DNA of 64,000 nt from Pseudomonas sp. UBA4194 (GCF_002379585.1 NZ_DFUE01000068.1:18099-82098); one strand, 5' to 3'; positions 30,755 to 39,737 are shown, counted from the stretch's first letter. The notes: generated by a model not told the origin, from the letters alone. Numbers and translations: made by a program.

Positions 30755-31948
30755 ATGAACACACCCGTGAACACCTCTGCAGGCAGCTGGTTGAGCGTCA
30801 TCGCCTTGGCGCTGGCCGCCTTCATCTTCAACACCACCGAATTCGCCCCCGTCGGGCTGCTGAGTTCGATTGGCGCCAGCTTTTCCATGCCCACTTCCCA
30901 GGTGGGCCTGATGCTGACGGTCTATGCCTGGGTGGTGTCGTTGATGTCGCTGCCGATGATGCTGATCACGCGCAACATCGAGCGACGCAAATTGCTGATC
31001 GGGGTGTTCGTGCTGTTCATCGTCAGCCATGTGTTGTCGAGCGTGGCGTGGAGCTACAGCGTGCTGCTGGTGAGTCGCATCGGTATTGCCTTTGCCCATG
31101 CGCTGTTCTGGTCGATTACAGCCTCACTGGCGGTGCGTCTGGCGCCTGCAGGGAAACAAACTCAGGCGTTGGGCCTGCTGGCCACCGGTACGTGCCTGGC
31201 GATGGTGCTGGGGGTGCCATTGGGTCGGGTCGTCGGCGAGGCATTGGGCTGGCGCACTACCTTCATGGGCATCGGCGGCGTCGCTACGTTGACCGTGCTG
31301 TGGCTGGCCCGCAGCCTGCCTTTGCTGCCGAGCCAGAACTCGGGCTCGCTGCGTAGTTTGCCAATGCTGCTCAAGCGCCCGGCGCTGGTGTCGCTGTACG
31401 TGATGACTGCGTTGGTGATCACGGCCCAGTACACCGCTTACAGCTACATCGAGCCCTTTGTGGCCGCAGCGGCTCGTATGAGCGGGGAGATGACCACCAC
31501 CTTGCTGCTGCTGTTCGGTGGTGCTGGTGTGATCGGCTCGGTGGTGTTCAGTCGCTACAGCGGTCGCTACCCGCGCGGCTTCCTGATCGCCTCGATTGCC
31601 GTGCTGGGCTTGTGCCTGATGCTGCTGTTGCCGCTGGCACGCTATGCCTCATACCTGGGCGCGCTGAGTGTGATCTGGGGAATCTCGATCATGTGCTTCA
31701 GCCTGGCGATGCAGGCCAAGGTGCTGGAGCTGGCGCCCGACGCCACCGACGTGGCGATGTCGCTGCATTCGGGTATCTACAACATCGGGATTGGCGGTGG
31801 CGCGCTGCTGGGCAGCGTCGTGATCACCAACCTGGGCGTGTCCGACATCGGCATTGTCGGCGGCCTGATGGCCGCGGCCGGCCTGCTGCTGTGCTGCCTC
31901 ACCACCCGCCGCGTAACAAACGCAACCCGCCCCGTAGCAGCGGCGTAA
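30755..31948 (+). CDS. MFS sugar efflux transporter, SotB-like
   Basis: Major facilitator of 397 residues with 12 predicted helices. The N-terminus FIFNTTEFAPVGLLSSIG and RNIERRKLLIGVFVLFI resemble SotB/YdeA of E. coli, which exports arabinose and IPTG. Substrate here is inferred only from family. The last codons (Val-Ala-Ala-Ala-stop, GTAGCAGCGGCGTAA) are the first bases of the repeat array that starts at 31934, so the gene ends inside a repeat. Confidence 0.85.
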   Translation: MNTPVNTSAGSWLSVIALALAAFIFNTTEFAPVGLLSSIGASFSMPTSQVGLMLTVYAWVVSLMSLPMMLITRNIERRKLLIGVFVLFIVSHVLSSVAWSYSVLLVSRIGIAFAHALFWSITASLAVRLAPAGKQTQALGLLATGTCLAMVLGVPLGRVVGEALGWRTTFMGIGGVATLTVLWLARSLPLLPSQNSGSLRSLPMLLKRPALVSLYVMTALVITAQYTAYSYIEPFVAAAARMSGEMTTTLLLLFGGAGVIGSVVFSRYSGRYPRGFLIASIAVLGLCLMLLLPLARYASYLGALSVIWGISIMCFSLAMQAKVLELAPDATDVAMSLHSGIYNIGIGGGALLGSVVITNLGVSDIGIVGGLMAAAGLLLCCLTTRRVTNATRPVAAA

Positions 31949-32341
31949 GCCGCGTCCGGTGGCGACCGGGTCGTCTGGAAGGATTGCGGTGTTTGAGACC
32001 CGGCTTACGCCGGTGCTACAGGGGCGCTGCGTTCTGAGGGTTGGCGGGGTTTTTGACCCGGTTTGCATCGGTGATACGGGTGCGTTCGGGCGATGTAGCA
32101 GCGGCGTAAGCCGCGTCCGGGCGCGACAGGGGCATCTGGAAGGATTGCGGTGCTTGGGACCCGGCTTACGCCGGTGCTACAGGGGCGCTGCGTTCTGAGG
32201 GTTGGCGGGGTTTTTGACCCGGTTTGCATCGGTGATACGGGTGCGTTCGGGCGATGTAGCAGCGGCGTAAGCCGCGTCCGGCCGCGGCGCGGTCATCTGG
32301 AGGTATTGCGGCGCTTGGGACCCGGCTTACGCCGGTGCTAC
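31934..32341. repeat. Tandem array of a 161-base REP-containing unit, about 2.5 copies
   Basis: GTAGCAGCGGCGTAAGCCGC begins at 31934, 32095 and 32256, an exact 161-base period. Each unit holds two hairpin cores, GCGGCGTAAGCCGC and CCGGCTTACGCCGG, plus a degenerate third (CCGGTTTGCATCGG). The last copy stops after the second core. Small open frames inside it are repeat artefacts. The interval 32342-32406 holds nothing further. The same family makes the array at 41783-42413. Confidence 0.9.
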
Positions 32342-32406
32342 TGAGCCAGTCGGAGAACTTCTATCTTCATTTCAATAAGCGCTGCGCAAGTGTGCGCACC
32401 TCTGGA

Positions 32407-33327
32407 TCACGAGTGTAATCCTGCTCGAAACATATCCACCAACTCTCGAAGACCAGGTGGCATCTGCCGTCGTCCGGGGTAGTACATATAAAACGCCGGT
32501 TCGATGGGGGCCCAATCCGGAAGCACAATCTGTAGCTCCCCGCGAGCCAGGTGACTGCTAACGCGTTCTTCCAGGCAGTAGGTGATTCCTCGATCTGCCA
32601 GAGCCATCTCAACCCCGAAGGCAGTCTCGTTCACACACAGCTGGCCCGGGACATCAATGGCTTGGTGGTCGCCGTCCTTTTCAAAATCCCAGCGGTAGAT
32701 GACGCCGTTTCCTGTTCGAATCTGAATGCAGTTATGGTTCTTCAAGTCCTCGGGAATCAGGATGCGAGCATTCGCGTTGAGGTATCGAGGGGAAGCCACC
32801 GCGACCCAGCGCAGATCTTCGCTGAGTCGAACGGCAATATAGTCCTCAGGAATGGTGTTGCCGAAACGGATACCGGCATCGAAGCCTGCCGCCACGATAT
32901 CGACCATCTTGTCGTCGACAGCGACCTCTACAGAGACCTCAGGGTAGGCCTCCAGAAATGGAGGGAGAAACTTGGTGAACAGTAACCTTGCGCCATCGGC
33001 CAGCACGTTGAGACGGAGTCTGCCGGAAGGTCTATCTCTGTGTCGATCCAGCGCCGTCAGAGCGCCACTTATCTCGGAAAAGCCCACGGCCAGTCGCTTG
33101 GCGAGGGCTGCTCCAGCGTCGGTGGGGGACACCGTTCTGCTCGTCCGATTCAGTAGCCGAACCCCGAGCCGGCTCTCCAGGTTACGGATGGCATGACTCA
33201 ATGCAGAGGTCGTGATACCCAGTTCCACAGCCGCATGGGTAAAGCTTCGCATCCTCTCGACCGCGAGAAAAGAGTTCAGATCGGCCAGGTCTGCTCGAGA
33301 AAGCCGCGTGGTAGGCAGTACAGGCAT
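32407..33327 (-). CDS. LysR-family transcriptional regulator
   Basis: Regulator of 306 residues. The helix-turn-helix is at about 15-70 (RMRSFTHAAVELGITTSALS, HAIRNLESRLGVRLL), followed by the LysR effector domain (VEVAVDDKMVDIVAAGFDAG). It belongs to the large subgroup that controls neighbouring oxidoreductase and efflux genes. It is divergent from the SDR gene at 33486, and the intergenic region contains the palindromes described at 33371-33385. It marks the left end of the accessory segment. Third-position base use looks less GC-rich than in the flanking core genes. Confidence 0.92.
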   Translation of the reverse strand: MPVLPTTRLSRADLADLNSFLAVERMRSFTHAAVELGITTSALSHAIRNLESRLGVRLLNRTSRTVSPTDAGAALAKRLAVGFSEISGALTALDRHRDRPSGRLRLNVLADGARLLFTKFLPPFLEAYPEVSVEVAVDDKMVDIVAAGFDAGIRFGNTIPEDYIAVRLSEDLRWVAVASPRYLNANARILIPEDLKNHNCIQIRTGNGVIYRWDFEKDGDHQAIDVPGQLCVNETAFGVEMALADRGITYCLEERVSSHLARGELQIVLPDWAPIEPAFYMYYPGRRQMPPGLRELVDMFRAGLHS

Positions 33328-33370
33328 GACGCATCCATGGTTGAGTTCAATTCAATGGAGAGTCCAATCT

Positions 33371-33385
33371 CGCTAATCAATAGCG
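33371..33385. promoter_or_regulatory. Palindrome in the lysR-SDR intergenic region
   Basis: CGCTA-ATCAA-TAGCG is a 15-base inverted repeat. A second one, TTGA-GTTCAAT-TCAA, is at 33341-33355. Both lie between the divergent lysR gene and the SDR gene and are candidate LysR sites. Confidence 0.45.
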
Positions 33386-33485
33386 TGATTTATCTCATGT
33401 ACTATTAATTCCACTCAACGATTGCTACGTCAACTGCACGTTGGCGTTATTTTTCACACGCGTGTTCAGCCAGGAAGACATCCCC

Positions 33486-34346
33486 ATGAATCATCCAGCC
33501 ATTCGTAAAGGCGCCGTCGCGGTCATTACTGGGGCAGCTGTTGGTATTGGTTACGCCATTGCGCGCCGCGTTGCCAGCGAGGGTATGAACGTCGTTCTTT
33601 TTGATCGCGATGCGACTGCACTGGACGAAGCCGTCAAGAAATTACTCAACGAGTCTCCTGCCGTGAAGCTGCTGGCGATTGAGGGCGACGTCACGTCGGA
33701 AAACGATCTTCACGAGCTTTACGAAAACGCATGTGAATTCGGTGAAGTTTCACTACTGGTGAACAACGCGGCGATTACAAAGGGCGCTGGCCCCTGGGAG
33801 GGTATTTCCAAGTGGCGAACGCTTATGGAAATCAACTTCTGGAGCGTACTGAAGCTTCAGCAACTGTTCGTGGAGACGATGTTCTCCCAAGGCGGCGCCG
33901 CAGCAATCGTGAACCTGGGTTCAAAGGAAGGTATCACCACGCGCCCAGGCAACGCTGCCTATTCATTGTCTAAAGCTGCAATCAAAGTCCTTACCGAGCA
34001 ATTGGCTCATGAGCTTCGGGAAAAAGCAGGGGATCGAATTTCGGCGCACCTATTGATACCAGGCTACACGTTTACCCCGATGAATTTCCCAGGAATAACC
34101 CGCGACTCTCAGAAGCCAGACAGCCCCTGGACTGCAGATCAAGTTGCGGATCGTCTGGTCGCGCAAATGGAAGCGGGCGACTTTTATATTTTCTGTGAAG
34201 ACAACGAAACCAGCTGGGAGCTGGATCAGCGCCGCATGCAGTGGGCGGCAGACGACATGATTCAGAACCGTCCTGCACTCTCTCGCTGGCACAAAGACTA
34301 CGCGAACAAGTTCGCTCATTACATCGCGGATATCGCCGAAAAGTAA
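33486..34346 (+). CDS. Short-chain dehydrogenase/reductase
   Basis: SDR of 286 residues. The cofactor motif is TGAAVGIG near residue 15. NNAA follows in VSLLVNNAAITKG, the catalytic Ser lies in NLGSKEG and the pair Tyr-x3-Lys in AAYSLSKAA. Asp after strand 2 (VVLFDRD) suggests NAD preference. The C-terminal 60 residues are longer than in minimal SDRs (FYIFCEDNETSWELDQRR). ATG 33486 has AGGAAG upstream; earlier codons from 33441 are rejected. Substrate unknown. Probably the main target of the divergent LysR. Confidence 0.88.
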   Translation: MNHPAIRKGAVAVITGAAVGIGYAIARRVASEGMNVVLFDRDATALDEAVKKLLNESPAVKLLAIEGDVTSENDLHELYENACEFGEVSLLVNNAAITKGAGPWEGISKWRTLMEINFWSVLKLQQLFVETMFSQGGAAAIVNLGSKEGITTRPGNAAYSLSKAAIKVLTEQLAHELREKAGDRISAHLLIPGYTFTPMNFPGITRDSQKPDSPWTADQVADRLVAQMEAGDFYIFCEDNETSWELDQRRMQWAADDMIQNRPALSRWHKDYANKFAHYIADIAEK

Positions 34347-34378
34347 GCTGGGGACGCCGGCTCAATAAGTACATTCTT

Positions 34379-34410
34379 GGCACCTCATTTAGGTAGGTGC
34401 CATTCCTTTT
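34379..34410 (+). terminator. Terminator after the first SDR gene
   Basis: GGCACCT (34379-34385) pairs with AGGTGCC (34395-34401), followed by ATTCCTTTTC. Separates the SDR gene from the MFS gene. Confidence 0.7.
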
Positions 34411-34458
34411 CAATTTCTAAAGCGTGCCCTCGGTACCGCTTCGTCGGAGGCATCGTTG

Positions 34459-35694
34459 ATGACGAGTCACACCAGTGTTGATACAAGTTCCGCGCAAACC
34501 CAGCCGGCCATTGACGTCCCGCACGGCACAGGTATGGCGATCACCATGCTTGGCCTGGGCGGTCTATTTATCGGAACCGGTGAGTTTGCCTCCATGAGTC
34601 TGCTTCCAGGTTTGGCGTCGAGCACGGACGTCTCCATACCGGTTGCGGGCAGTTACATCACGGCCTACGCACTGGGTGTCGTGGTCGGTGCGCCGCTCAT
34701 TGCGATCCTCGCCGCACGCTGGCCCCGCAAGGCGCTATTGATTGCTTTGCTTGCGTTGTTTGCTGTTGGATACGGAGCAAGTGCCGTCGCCTGGAATCAC
34801 GCGACTTTGCTGGGTGCACGTTTCCTGGCGGGTCTGCCGCATGGCGCTTACTACGGTGTCGCCTGCCTGGTGGCCGCCACCATGGTGGCTGAAAACCGAA
34901 AAGCCCAAGCTGCCGGCTATGTCATGGCGGGGTTGGCAGCGGCCAATGTTGTCGGTGTACCGGCTGCCACGTGGATCGGCCAGCTCTTCGGATGGCGGGG
35001 CGCGTTTGCGGCGCTCGCAGCGGGTGGAGCCATCGCCATCATTCTGTTTTGGATATTCATCCCGACCATCCCCCGCGATGAGTCTGCGAGTCCGAAATCT
35101 GAACTCGGTGGACTTAAAAAACCTCAGCTTTGGCTGACGCTAGCCACCGCCTCAATTGGCTTCGGCGGGATGTTTTCGGTGTACAGCTACATCACCCCGA
35201 CGCTTACCGAGGTGACAGGTTTCTCATCCGGTCAGGTACCTATGGTTCTGGCGCTCTGGGGGATCGGGATGATCGTTGGCAACCTGATAGGCGGGTGGTT
35301 AGCAGACCGCGCTCTGGTGCCTGCAATCTTCTACATCATGATTTGGAATGCGGTGTTCCTTGCCGCTTTCTCACTCTTTGCTTCGTCTGGTGTTGGCACA
35401 TTGGCCGTACTGTTTCTGATTGGCTGCGGCTTCGCACTGGTACCTGCACTTCAGGTGCGCCTGATGAATGTTGCTGGTGAAGCTCAAACCCTAGCAGCGG
35501 CCCTAAATCACAGTGCTTGCAACATATCCAACGCTGTCGGTGCATCGCTTGGCGGACTTGCTATTGCTGGTGGACTTGGCTGGGCATCGACGGGTTGGGT
35601 TGGCGCAGGTCTGGCGGTTCTCGGCATTATATTTTTCGCTATCTCCCTCGGTGTTGAAAAGCGCTCCATGTCGACCAGACTCGCCACGTCGTAA
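34459..35694 (+). CDS. MFS transporter (DHA1/AraJ-type)
   Basis: Twelve-helix major facilitator of 411 residues. MLGLGGLFIGTGEFASMSLL and RWPRKALLIALLALFAVGYG, with the motif A-like loop between helices 2 and 3, place it among AraJ/NepI-type drug or metabolite exporters. ATG 34459 with GGAGG 8 bases upstream is preferred to the TTG one codon earlier. It is a separate unit between two hairpins. An efflux role for a compound handled by the surrounding oxidoreductases is a reasonable guess. Confidence 0.88.
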   Translation: MTSHTSVDTSSAQTQPAIDVPHGTGMAITMLGLGGLFIGTGEFASMSLLPGLASSTDVSIPVAGSYITAYALGVVVGAPLIAILAARWPRKALLIALLALFAVGYGASAVAWNHATLLGARFLAGLPHGAYYGVACLVAATMVAENRKAQAAGYVMAGLAAANVVGVPAATWIGQLFGWRGAFAALAAGGAIAIILFWIFIPTIPRDESASPKSELGGLKKPQLWLTLATASIGFGGMFSVYSYITPTLTEVTGFSSGQVPMVLALWGIGMIVGNLIGGWLADRALVPAIFYIMIWNAVFLAAFSLFASSGVGTLAVLFLIGCGFALVPALQVRLMNVAGEAQTLAAALNHSACNISNAVGASLGGLAIAGGLGWASTGWVGAGLAVLGIIFFAISLGVEKRSMSTRLATS

Positions 35695-35816
35695 TCACGA
35701 GAGCGAGACAATACCCGTCGAGCTCCGATAGCCGTAATCGCCGCCCTGGACAGTGGAAAGCGTCTGGGCCCTGACCCAAGCGCATTTACCTAAGCGATCT
35801 CGTATACGGGTAGATT

Positions 35817-35847
35817 GATACCGGCAGAGCTTAATACTGCCGGTATC
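35817..35847. terminator. Bidirectional terminator between MFS and aldo-keto reductase genes
   Basis: GATACCGGCAG (35817-35827) and CTGCCGGTATC (35837-35847) are exact 11-base arms around a 9-base loop, between convergent genes ending at 35694 and 35860. T-runs are weak on both sides. Confidence 0.8.
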
Positions 35848-35859
35848 GTTCTATGTAGG

Positions 35860-36855
35860 TCAGGAAAAGCCTGTCACCGCATGAGGCACGTATGGGGCTT
35901 CGAGGCGTTTGATTTCATCGTCAGTTAGCAACAGTTCCAGCGCTGCAATCGCGTCGTCTAGTTGAGGTGCCTTGGAGGCGCCAACGATGGGGGCTGAAAC
36001 TCCGCGCTTGGCCAGCACCCAGGCCAACGCAATTTGCGCCATAGGTACGCCTCGCTCATTGGCAACCTGCTCAACGACGTCAATCACTCGACCGTCTTCA
36101 ACTTCCGTGGCTTGGTAAAACGACTGGCCGCTAACATCAGTTTTGGTGCGCTCGGTTTGTTGGCCATGGGGCCTGGTCAACCTGCCACGTGCCATTGGGC
36201 TCCATGGCATCAACCCAACACCCTGATCGAGACAGAGCGGGATCATTTCTCGTTCCTCCTCTCGATACACCAGGTTCAGGTAGTTCTGCATGGATACGAA
36301 CTTGCTCCATCCGTTTGCCGCGGCAACCTGCTGAGCCTTAGCGAACTGCCACGCGTACATGGAGGATGCGCCGATGTATCTGGCTTTACCTGCCTTAACG
36401 ATGTCATGCAGGGCTTCCATCGTTTCTTCGATAGGGGTGTCGTAGTCCCAGCGGTGGATCTGATACAGGTCGATGTAATCGGTGCCCAATCGGGTCAAGC
36501 TCGCATCAATGCTGGCCATGATTGCCTTACGAGAAAGACCTTTCTCGTTCGGCTTTGTTGAGCCTTCCCACATGTTCGCGGGGAAAAATACCTTCGTGGC
36601 GATCACGGTTTCTTCTCGACGCGTGAACTCCTTGAGCAGCTTGCCGACGATGATTTCCGACGTTCCAGCGGAGTAGCTATTCGCCGTGTCGAAGAAGTTG
36701 ATCCCTTGCTCGATTGCGTGCTGGATGATGGGCCGGCTTTCCCCCTCGCCTAATGTCCATGGATGTGTGCCAGCATCAGGCTCGCCGAAGGTCATGCATC
36801 CAAGGCACAGTCTCGAAACGTCCAAGCCTGTACTCCCAAGTTTCACGTACTTCAT
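35860..36855 (-). CDS. Aldo-keto reductase
   Basis: NADPH-dependent TIM-barrel reductase of 331 residues. The tetrad is visible: Asp56 and Tyr61 (FFDTANSYSAG), Lys88 (IATKV) and His in LYQIHRWDYDTP. The C-terminal VGASKAPQLDDAIAAL is the usual cofactor phosphate site. It resembles AKR11/12-type reductases that reduce aldehydes and ketones. It is divergent from the decayed epimerase; the 11-base inverted repeat at 36963-36989 lies in its upstream region and probably controls it. Confidence 0.92.
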   Translation of the reverse strand: MKYVKLGSTGLDVSRLCLGCMTFGEPDAGTHPWTLGEGESRPIIQHAIEQGINFFDTANSYSAGTSEIIVGKLLKEFTRREETVIATKVFFPANMWEGSTKPNEKGLSRKAIMASIDASLTRLGTDYIDLYQIHRWDYDTPIEETMEALHDIVKAGKARYIGASSMYAWQFAKAQQVAAANGWSKFVSMQNYLNLVYREEEREMIPLCLDQGVGLMPWSPMARGRLTRPHGQQTERTKTDVSGQSFYQATEVEDGRVIDVVEQVANERGVPMAQIALAWVLAKRGVSAPIVGASKAPQLDDAIAALELLLTDDEIKRLEAPYVPHAVTGFS

Positions 36856-36962
36856 AGATCCTCCATTAGAGCGTTGATTGGTTTGTCACCCGACCTAGCC
36901 GAATGGCACTCCCTCTACGCTACCGCAATCACAGGCTCCATGTCCTTAACCAATGTTGAACT

Positions 36963-36989
36963 GATTTCAATCACGCGTTGATTGAAATC
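36963..36989. promoter_or_regulatory. Perfect 11-base inverted repeat, candidate operator
   Basis: GATTTCAATCA (36963-36973) and TGATTGAAATC (36979-36989) are exact reverse complements around CGCGT. The site lies 108 bases before the aldo-keto reductase start and 78 bases before the epimerase remnant. No T-run follows on either side, so an operator for a dimeric regulator (LysR or TetR type) is more likely than a terminator. Confidence 0.65.
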
Positions 36990-37066
36990 GAAGGGTTGTT
37001 CGCATGACATGGGAGTCAGTACAGGGGTAAGGCGAAGTTAATCGCCAATTAGCTCCGGAGGAAGAA

Positions 37067-37294
37067 ATGTCTGCATCAATTAAACGGGTAGCAGTAACGG
37101 GTGGTCACGGCAACGAAGTAGGCACCGGTGTGCCGTATGACAAAACGGATGCTCCTTATGTACAGGTGGACGAGGCCTACCCGATGCGTGGTTACAACGT
37201 CTACTCCCTGACTAAGGTGCTAGGCGAGGAAATGGCCCGCCAGTTTTGTTTGAACGACCCATCCCTTCTGCAGCGGGTAGTCACCAGCGGATAG
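37067..37294 (+). pseudogene. Internally deleted NAD-dependent epimerase/dehydratase
   Basis: A 75-codon frame that begins like an extended SDR (SIKRVAVTGGHGNEVG) and then jumps to the catalytic region (YPMRGYNVYSLTKVLGEEMA) with a Tyr-x3-Lys-like pattern near Tyr45-Lys53. A full-length relative would be near 300 residues, so about 100 codons between these parts and the whole C-terminus are missing. The ribosome site (GGAGGAAG) is intact, so a short peptide may still be made. A weak hairpin follows at about 37300-37322. Confidence 0.65.
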
Positions 37295-37372
37295 CGCTCA
37301 TTGCTCCATTCATTGGGGCAATGTTCTTTCAATAAGACTGGAAATCACGACGCATACGTTGGGAGCGATGAG

Positions 37373-38095
37373 ATGACGAAGCTACAAGAGGTAGGTTTTC
37401 TGGGGTTCGACGTATTTGGCACTGTTGTCGATTGGCGAAGCGGCGTCGCGCGAGCGGCTGCTCCTTTTCTAAACCGACACGGATTGAATGTAGACCCCCT
37501 CGAGTTCGCAGATCAATGGCGTGGGCTGTACCAACCGTCGATGCAACGTGTGCGATCTGGTGAGCGTCCCTTTGTAACCCTGGATGTGTTGAATCGGGAG
37601 AATCTAGAGACGGTACTTTCCAGCCACAACGCAGATTTCGCGCAGATCACTGATGCCGAACTGATTGAGCTGAACAAAGCGTGGGAACGGTTAGATCCAT
37701 GGCCTGACTCGGTCGCCGGTCTCACGCGTCTGAAGCGCAGATTCTCTATTGGCCCTCTGTCCAACGGGCATATTGCCGGGATGCTCAATCTCGCCAAATT
37801 TGGTGGGCTGCCATGGGACGTGATCGTAGGTGCTGAAGTCGCTGGATCATACAAGCCCCAGCCGCAGACCTACTTGAAGTCTGCAAAAGCGGTCGGCTTG
37901 GCGCCCGAGGCGGTCGCCATGGTTGCCGCTCACAATTCTGACTTGGCTGCAGCGCGCGCCAACGGGCTCAAGTCCGTTTTCATTCGTCGCCCGTCCGAGC
38001 ATGGGCCTGGCCAGACGTCCGACTTGGTCGCTGAGCAAGACTGGGATGTGATCGTCGACTCCCTCACTGAAGCAGCCGACGCCCTCGACTGCTGA
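37373..38095 (+). CDS. Haloacid dehalogenase, type II-like
   Basis: HAD-superfamily hydrolase of 240 residues resembling L-2-haloacid dehalogenases. Nucleophile Asp13 is in GFDVFGTVVDW, motif II Ser in LSNGHIAGM, the conserved Lys in YKPQPQTY, and the motif IV region reads AMVAAHNSDL, as in type II dehalogenases. Whether it acts on chlorinated acids or on another substrate is not decided by sequence. ATG 37373 has GGGAG upstream. The following SDR starts 22 bases after its stop, so the two form an operon. Confidence 0.85.
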   Translation: MTKLQEVGFLGFDVFGTVVDWRSGVARAAAPFLNRHGLNVDPLEFADQWRGLYQPSMQRVRSGERPFVTLDVLNRENLETVLSSHNADFAQITDAELIELNKAWERLDPWPDSVAGLTRLKRRFSIGPLSNGHIAGMLNLAKFGGLPWDVIVGAEVAGSYKPQPQTYLKSAKAVGLAPEAVAMVAAHNSDLAAARANGLKSVFIRRPSEHGPGQTSDLVAEQDWDVIVDSLTEAADALDC

Positions 38096-38117
38096 ATCTA
38101 TTTTTTGGAGCATTACC

Positions 38118-38936
38118 ATGACTGACTTACGCCCGCTTGCCCTGGTTACCGGGGCATCCAGCGGCATTGGCTATGAACTCGCGCGTCTATTCGCGGCTGA
38201 CGGCTATGACCTCATCATTACGGCAACCGGCGAAAACGATGGCCTGGAGCGTACTGCTGATGCCGTTCGTGCCACCGGCGCCAATGTGACCATCGTCAAG
38301 GCGGATCTGACTGGGTCTGAAGGAGTCGAGCGAGTTGTAGAGGCAGTACGCTCAGCTGCACGCCCACTGGACGCAGCAGCGTTAAACGCAGGGTTGGGGC
38401 TAGGTGGTTTTTTCCTTGGGGGCACCTCAATTGAAGATGAAATGAAGCTGATTCAGCTGAACACAGCCTCCCAAGTGCACCTCACCAAATTGCTCCTCCC
38501 GGACATGGTCGCGCGTGGCCAGGGACGTTTGCTTTACACCGCATCAATTTCTGGAACCATGCCTACGCCTTACGAGGCGGTGTATGGCGCGACGAAAGCG
38601 TTTTTGATCTCCTTTGTTGAGGCCGTCAAATCAGAGATCAAGGACAGCGGTGTCAGCCTGACGCTGTTGCTACCTGGGGAGGTAGATACAAACTTCTGGC
38701 ATCGAGCCGGGATGGATACAAGCAAGCTTGGGCTGGGCCCAAAAGCTGCGCCTACCAAAGTGGCGGAGGAGGGCTATGAAGCCATGAAGGCAGGAAAGGA
38801 TCGAGTCGTCGCCGGTAAGCCTGACAGCAAGTTCATCGGCAATGTCGTGAACAAGTTTCTACCTGACACGATGACTGCGGATTTACATGCCAAAGGCGCC
38901 AAGCCGGGCTCAGGATTAGAGGATAAGGACGGCTGA
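38118..38936 (+). CDS. Short-chain dehydrogenase/reductase
   Basis: SDR of 272 residues, operon partner of the dehalogenase-like gene. Cofactor motif TGASSGIG is near residue 11; the usual NNAG is replaced by LNAG (AALNAGLGLGG). Catalytic Ser is in TASISGT and Tyr-x3-Lys in AVYGATKA. It is clearly similar to the SDR at 39899 along its length (TPYEAVYGATKAF against TPYETVYGPSKAF), so the two are paralogs. The tail after residue 200 is lysine-rich and unusual (AGKDRVVAGKPDSKFIG). Confidence 0.88.
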   Translation: MTDLRPLALVTGASSGIGYELARLFAADGYDLIITATGENDGLERTADAVRATGANVTIVKADLTGSEGVERVVEAVRSAARPLDAAALNAGLGLGGFFLGGTSIEDEMKLIQLNTASQVHLTKLLLPDMVARGQGRLLYTASISGTMPTPYEAVYGATKAFLISFVEAVKSEIKDSGVSLTLLLPGEVDTNFWHRAGMDTSKLGLGPKAAPTKVAEEGYEAMKAGKDRVVAGKPDSKFIGNVVNKFLPDTMTADLHAKGAKPGSGLEDKDG

Positions 38937-38959
38937 CTCAATATCATCTGCACAACGAT

Positions 38960-38990
38960 CCGGCGGCCAATTTGATTGGCCGCCGGCTTT
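38960..38990. terminator. Bidirectional terminator between convergent SDR genes
   Basis: CCGGCGGCCAA (38960-38970) pairs exactly with TTGGCCGCCGG (38976-38986), followed by CTTTGCTTT. It lies between gene ends 38936 and 38994. Confidence 0.88.
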
Positions 38991-38993
38991 GCT

Positions 38994-39737
38994 TTACCAG
39001 TCCTGTTTGGTCGGGTGAATGACGATGTCGTTGATCGTAAGGTTGTTGGGCTGGTCTAGGGCGTAGGCCACGGCGTCGGCAACCTGCTCAGGGGTAATGG
39101 CGATCTTGTTAAGTTCCTGAGCTGCTTTTTTGCCTTCGCTGTTATTAACCTTTTCCGCCCAGCCGGTATTGATCACACCAGGGCTGATCATCGATACCTG
39201 GATGCCATGCTCAACACCTACTTCCTTGCGCAGGCTTTCGGTGATGCCTCTGATGAAAAATTTCGTCGCGCTGTAGACACCGCTTGAACCACCGACATGA
39301 AGCCCGGCTACGGAGGACATGTTGAGGATCTTGCCATGGCCTTGAGCAATCATGCCTGGCAGCACTGCCGCGATGGCGTGCAGATATCCACGGATATTGG
39401 TGTCGATCATTTTATCCCAGTCATCGACTGCAACATCCTTCCAGTCAGAAAACAGCATCAGACCTGCGTTGTTCACTAGGCTATCTACCTTTCCATATTT
39501 GGATATTGCGAATTGGACAAGATCCTCCAGGCTGGAACGTTCGGAAACGTCGGTCAGGTGATAAGCCGCTTTCCCGCCGGTGTCCTTGATTTGTGACACG
39601 AGCTTTTGAAGTTTTTCTTCGTTCCGAGCGGCCAGAACTATTTTGCTGCCTTTCCCTGCAAGTTGCAGCGCCGTGGCGGCACCGATACCTGAAGAGGCGC
39701 CGGTAATGATGGTTACAGTGTTTTCCAAATTAGACAT
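38994..39737 (-). CDS. Short-chain dehydrogenase/reductase
   Basis: Classical SDR of 247 residues. TGASSGIG is at residues 13-20, NNAG in LVNNAGLMLFSD, catalytic Ser in NMSSVAG, and Tyr-x3-Lys in GVYSATKF. The basic residue after strand 2 (LAARNEEKL) suggests NADP. It is closest to the YdfG-like / serine-type dehydrogenases and more distant from the two SDR genes around it. It is divergent from the SDR at 39899 with 161 bases between; AAGGTCA (39758-39764) and TGACCTT (39792-39798) there form a loose inverted pair. Confidence 0.9.
   Translation of the reverse strand: MSNLENTVTIITGASSGIGAATALQLAGKGSKIVLAARNEEKLQKLVSQIKDTGGKAAYHLTDVSERSSLEDLVQFAISKYGKVDSLVNNAGLMLFSDWKDVAVDDWDKMIDTNIRGYLHAIAAVLPGMIAQGHGKILNMSSVAGLHVGGSSGVYSATKFFIRGITESLRKEVGVEHGIQVSMISPGVINTGWAEKVNNSEGKKAAQELNKIAITPEQVADAVAYALDQPNNLTINDIVIHPTKQDW

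Noticed and set aside
31959..32344. Several 64-79-codon frames in the left array
   Set aside because: Nearly identical peptides repeated with the 161-base period; artefacts of the repeat.
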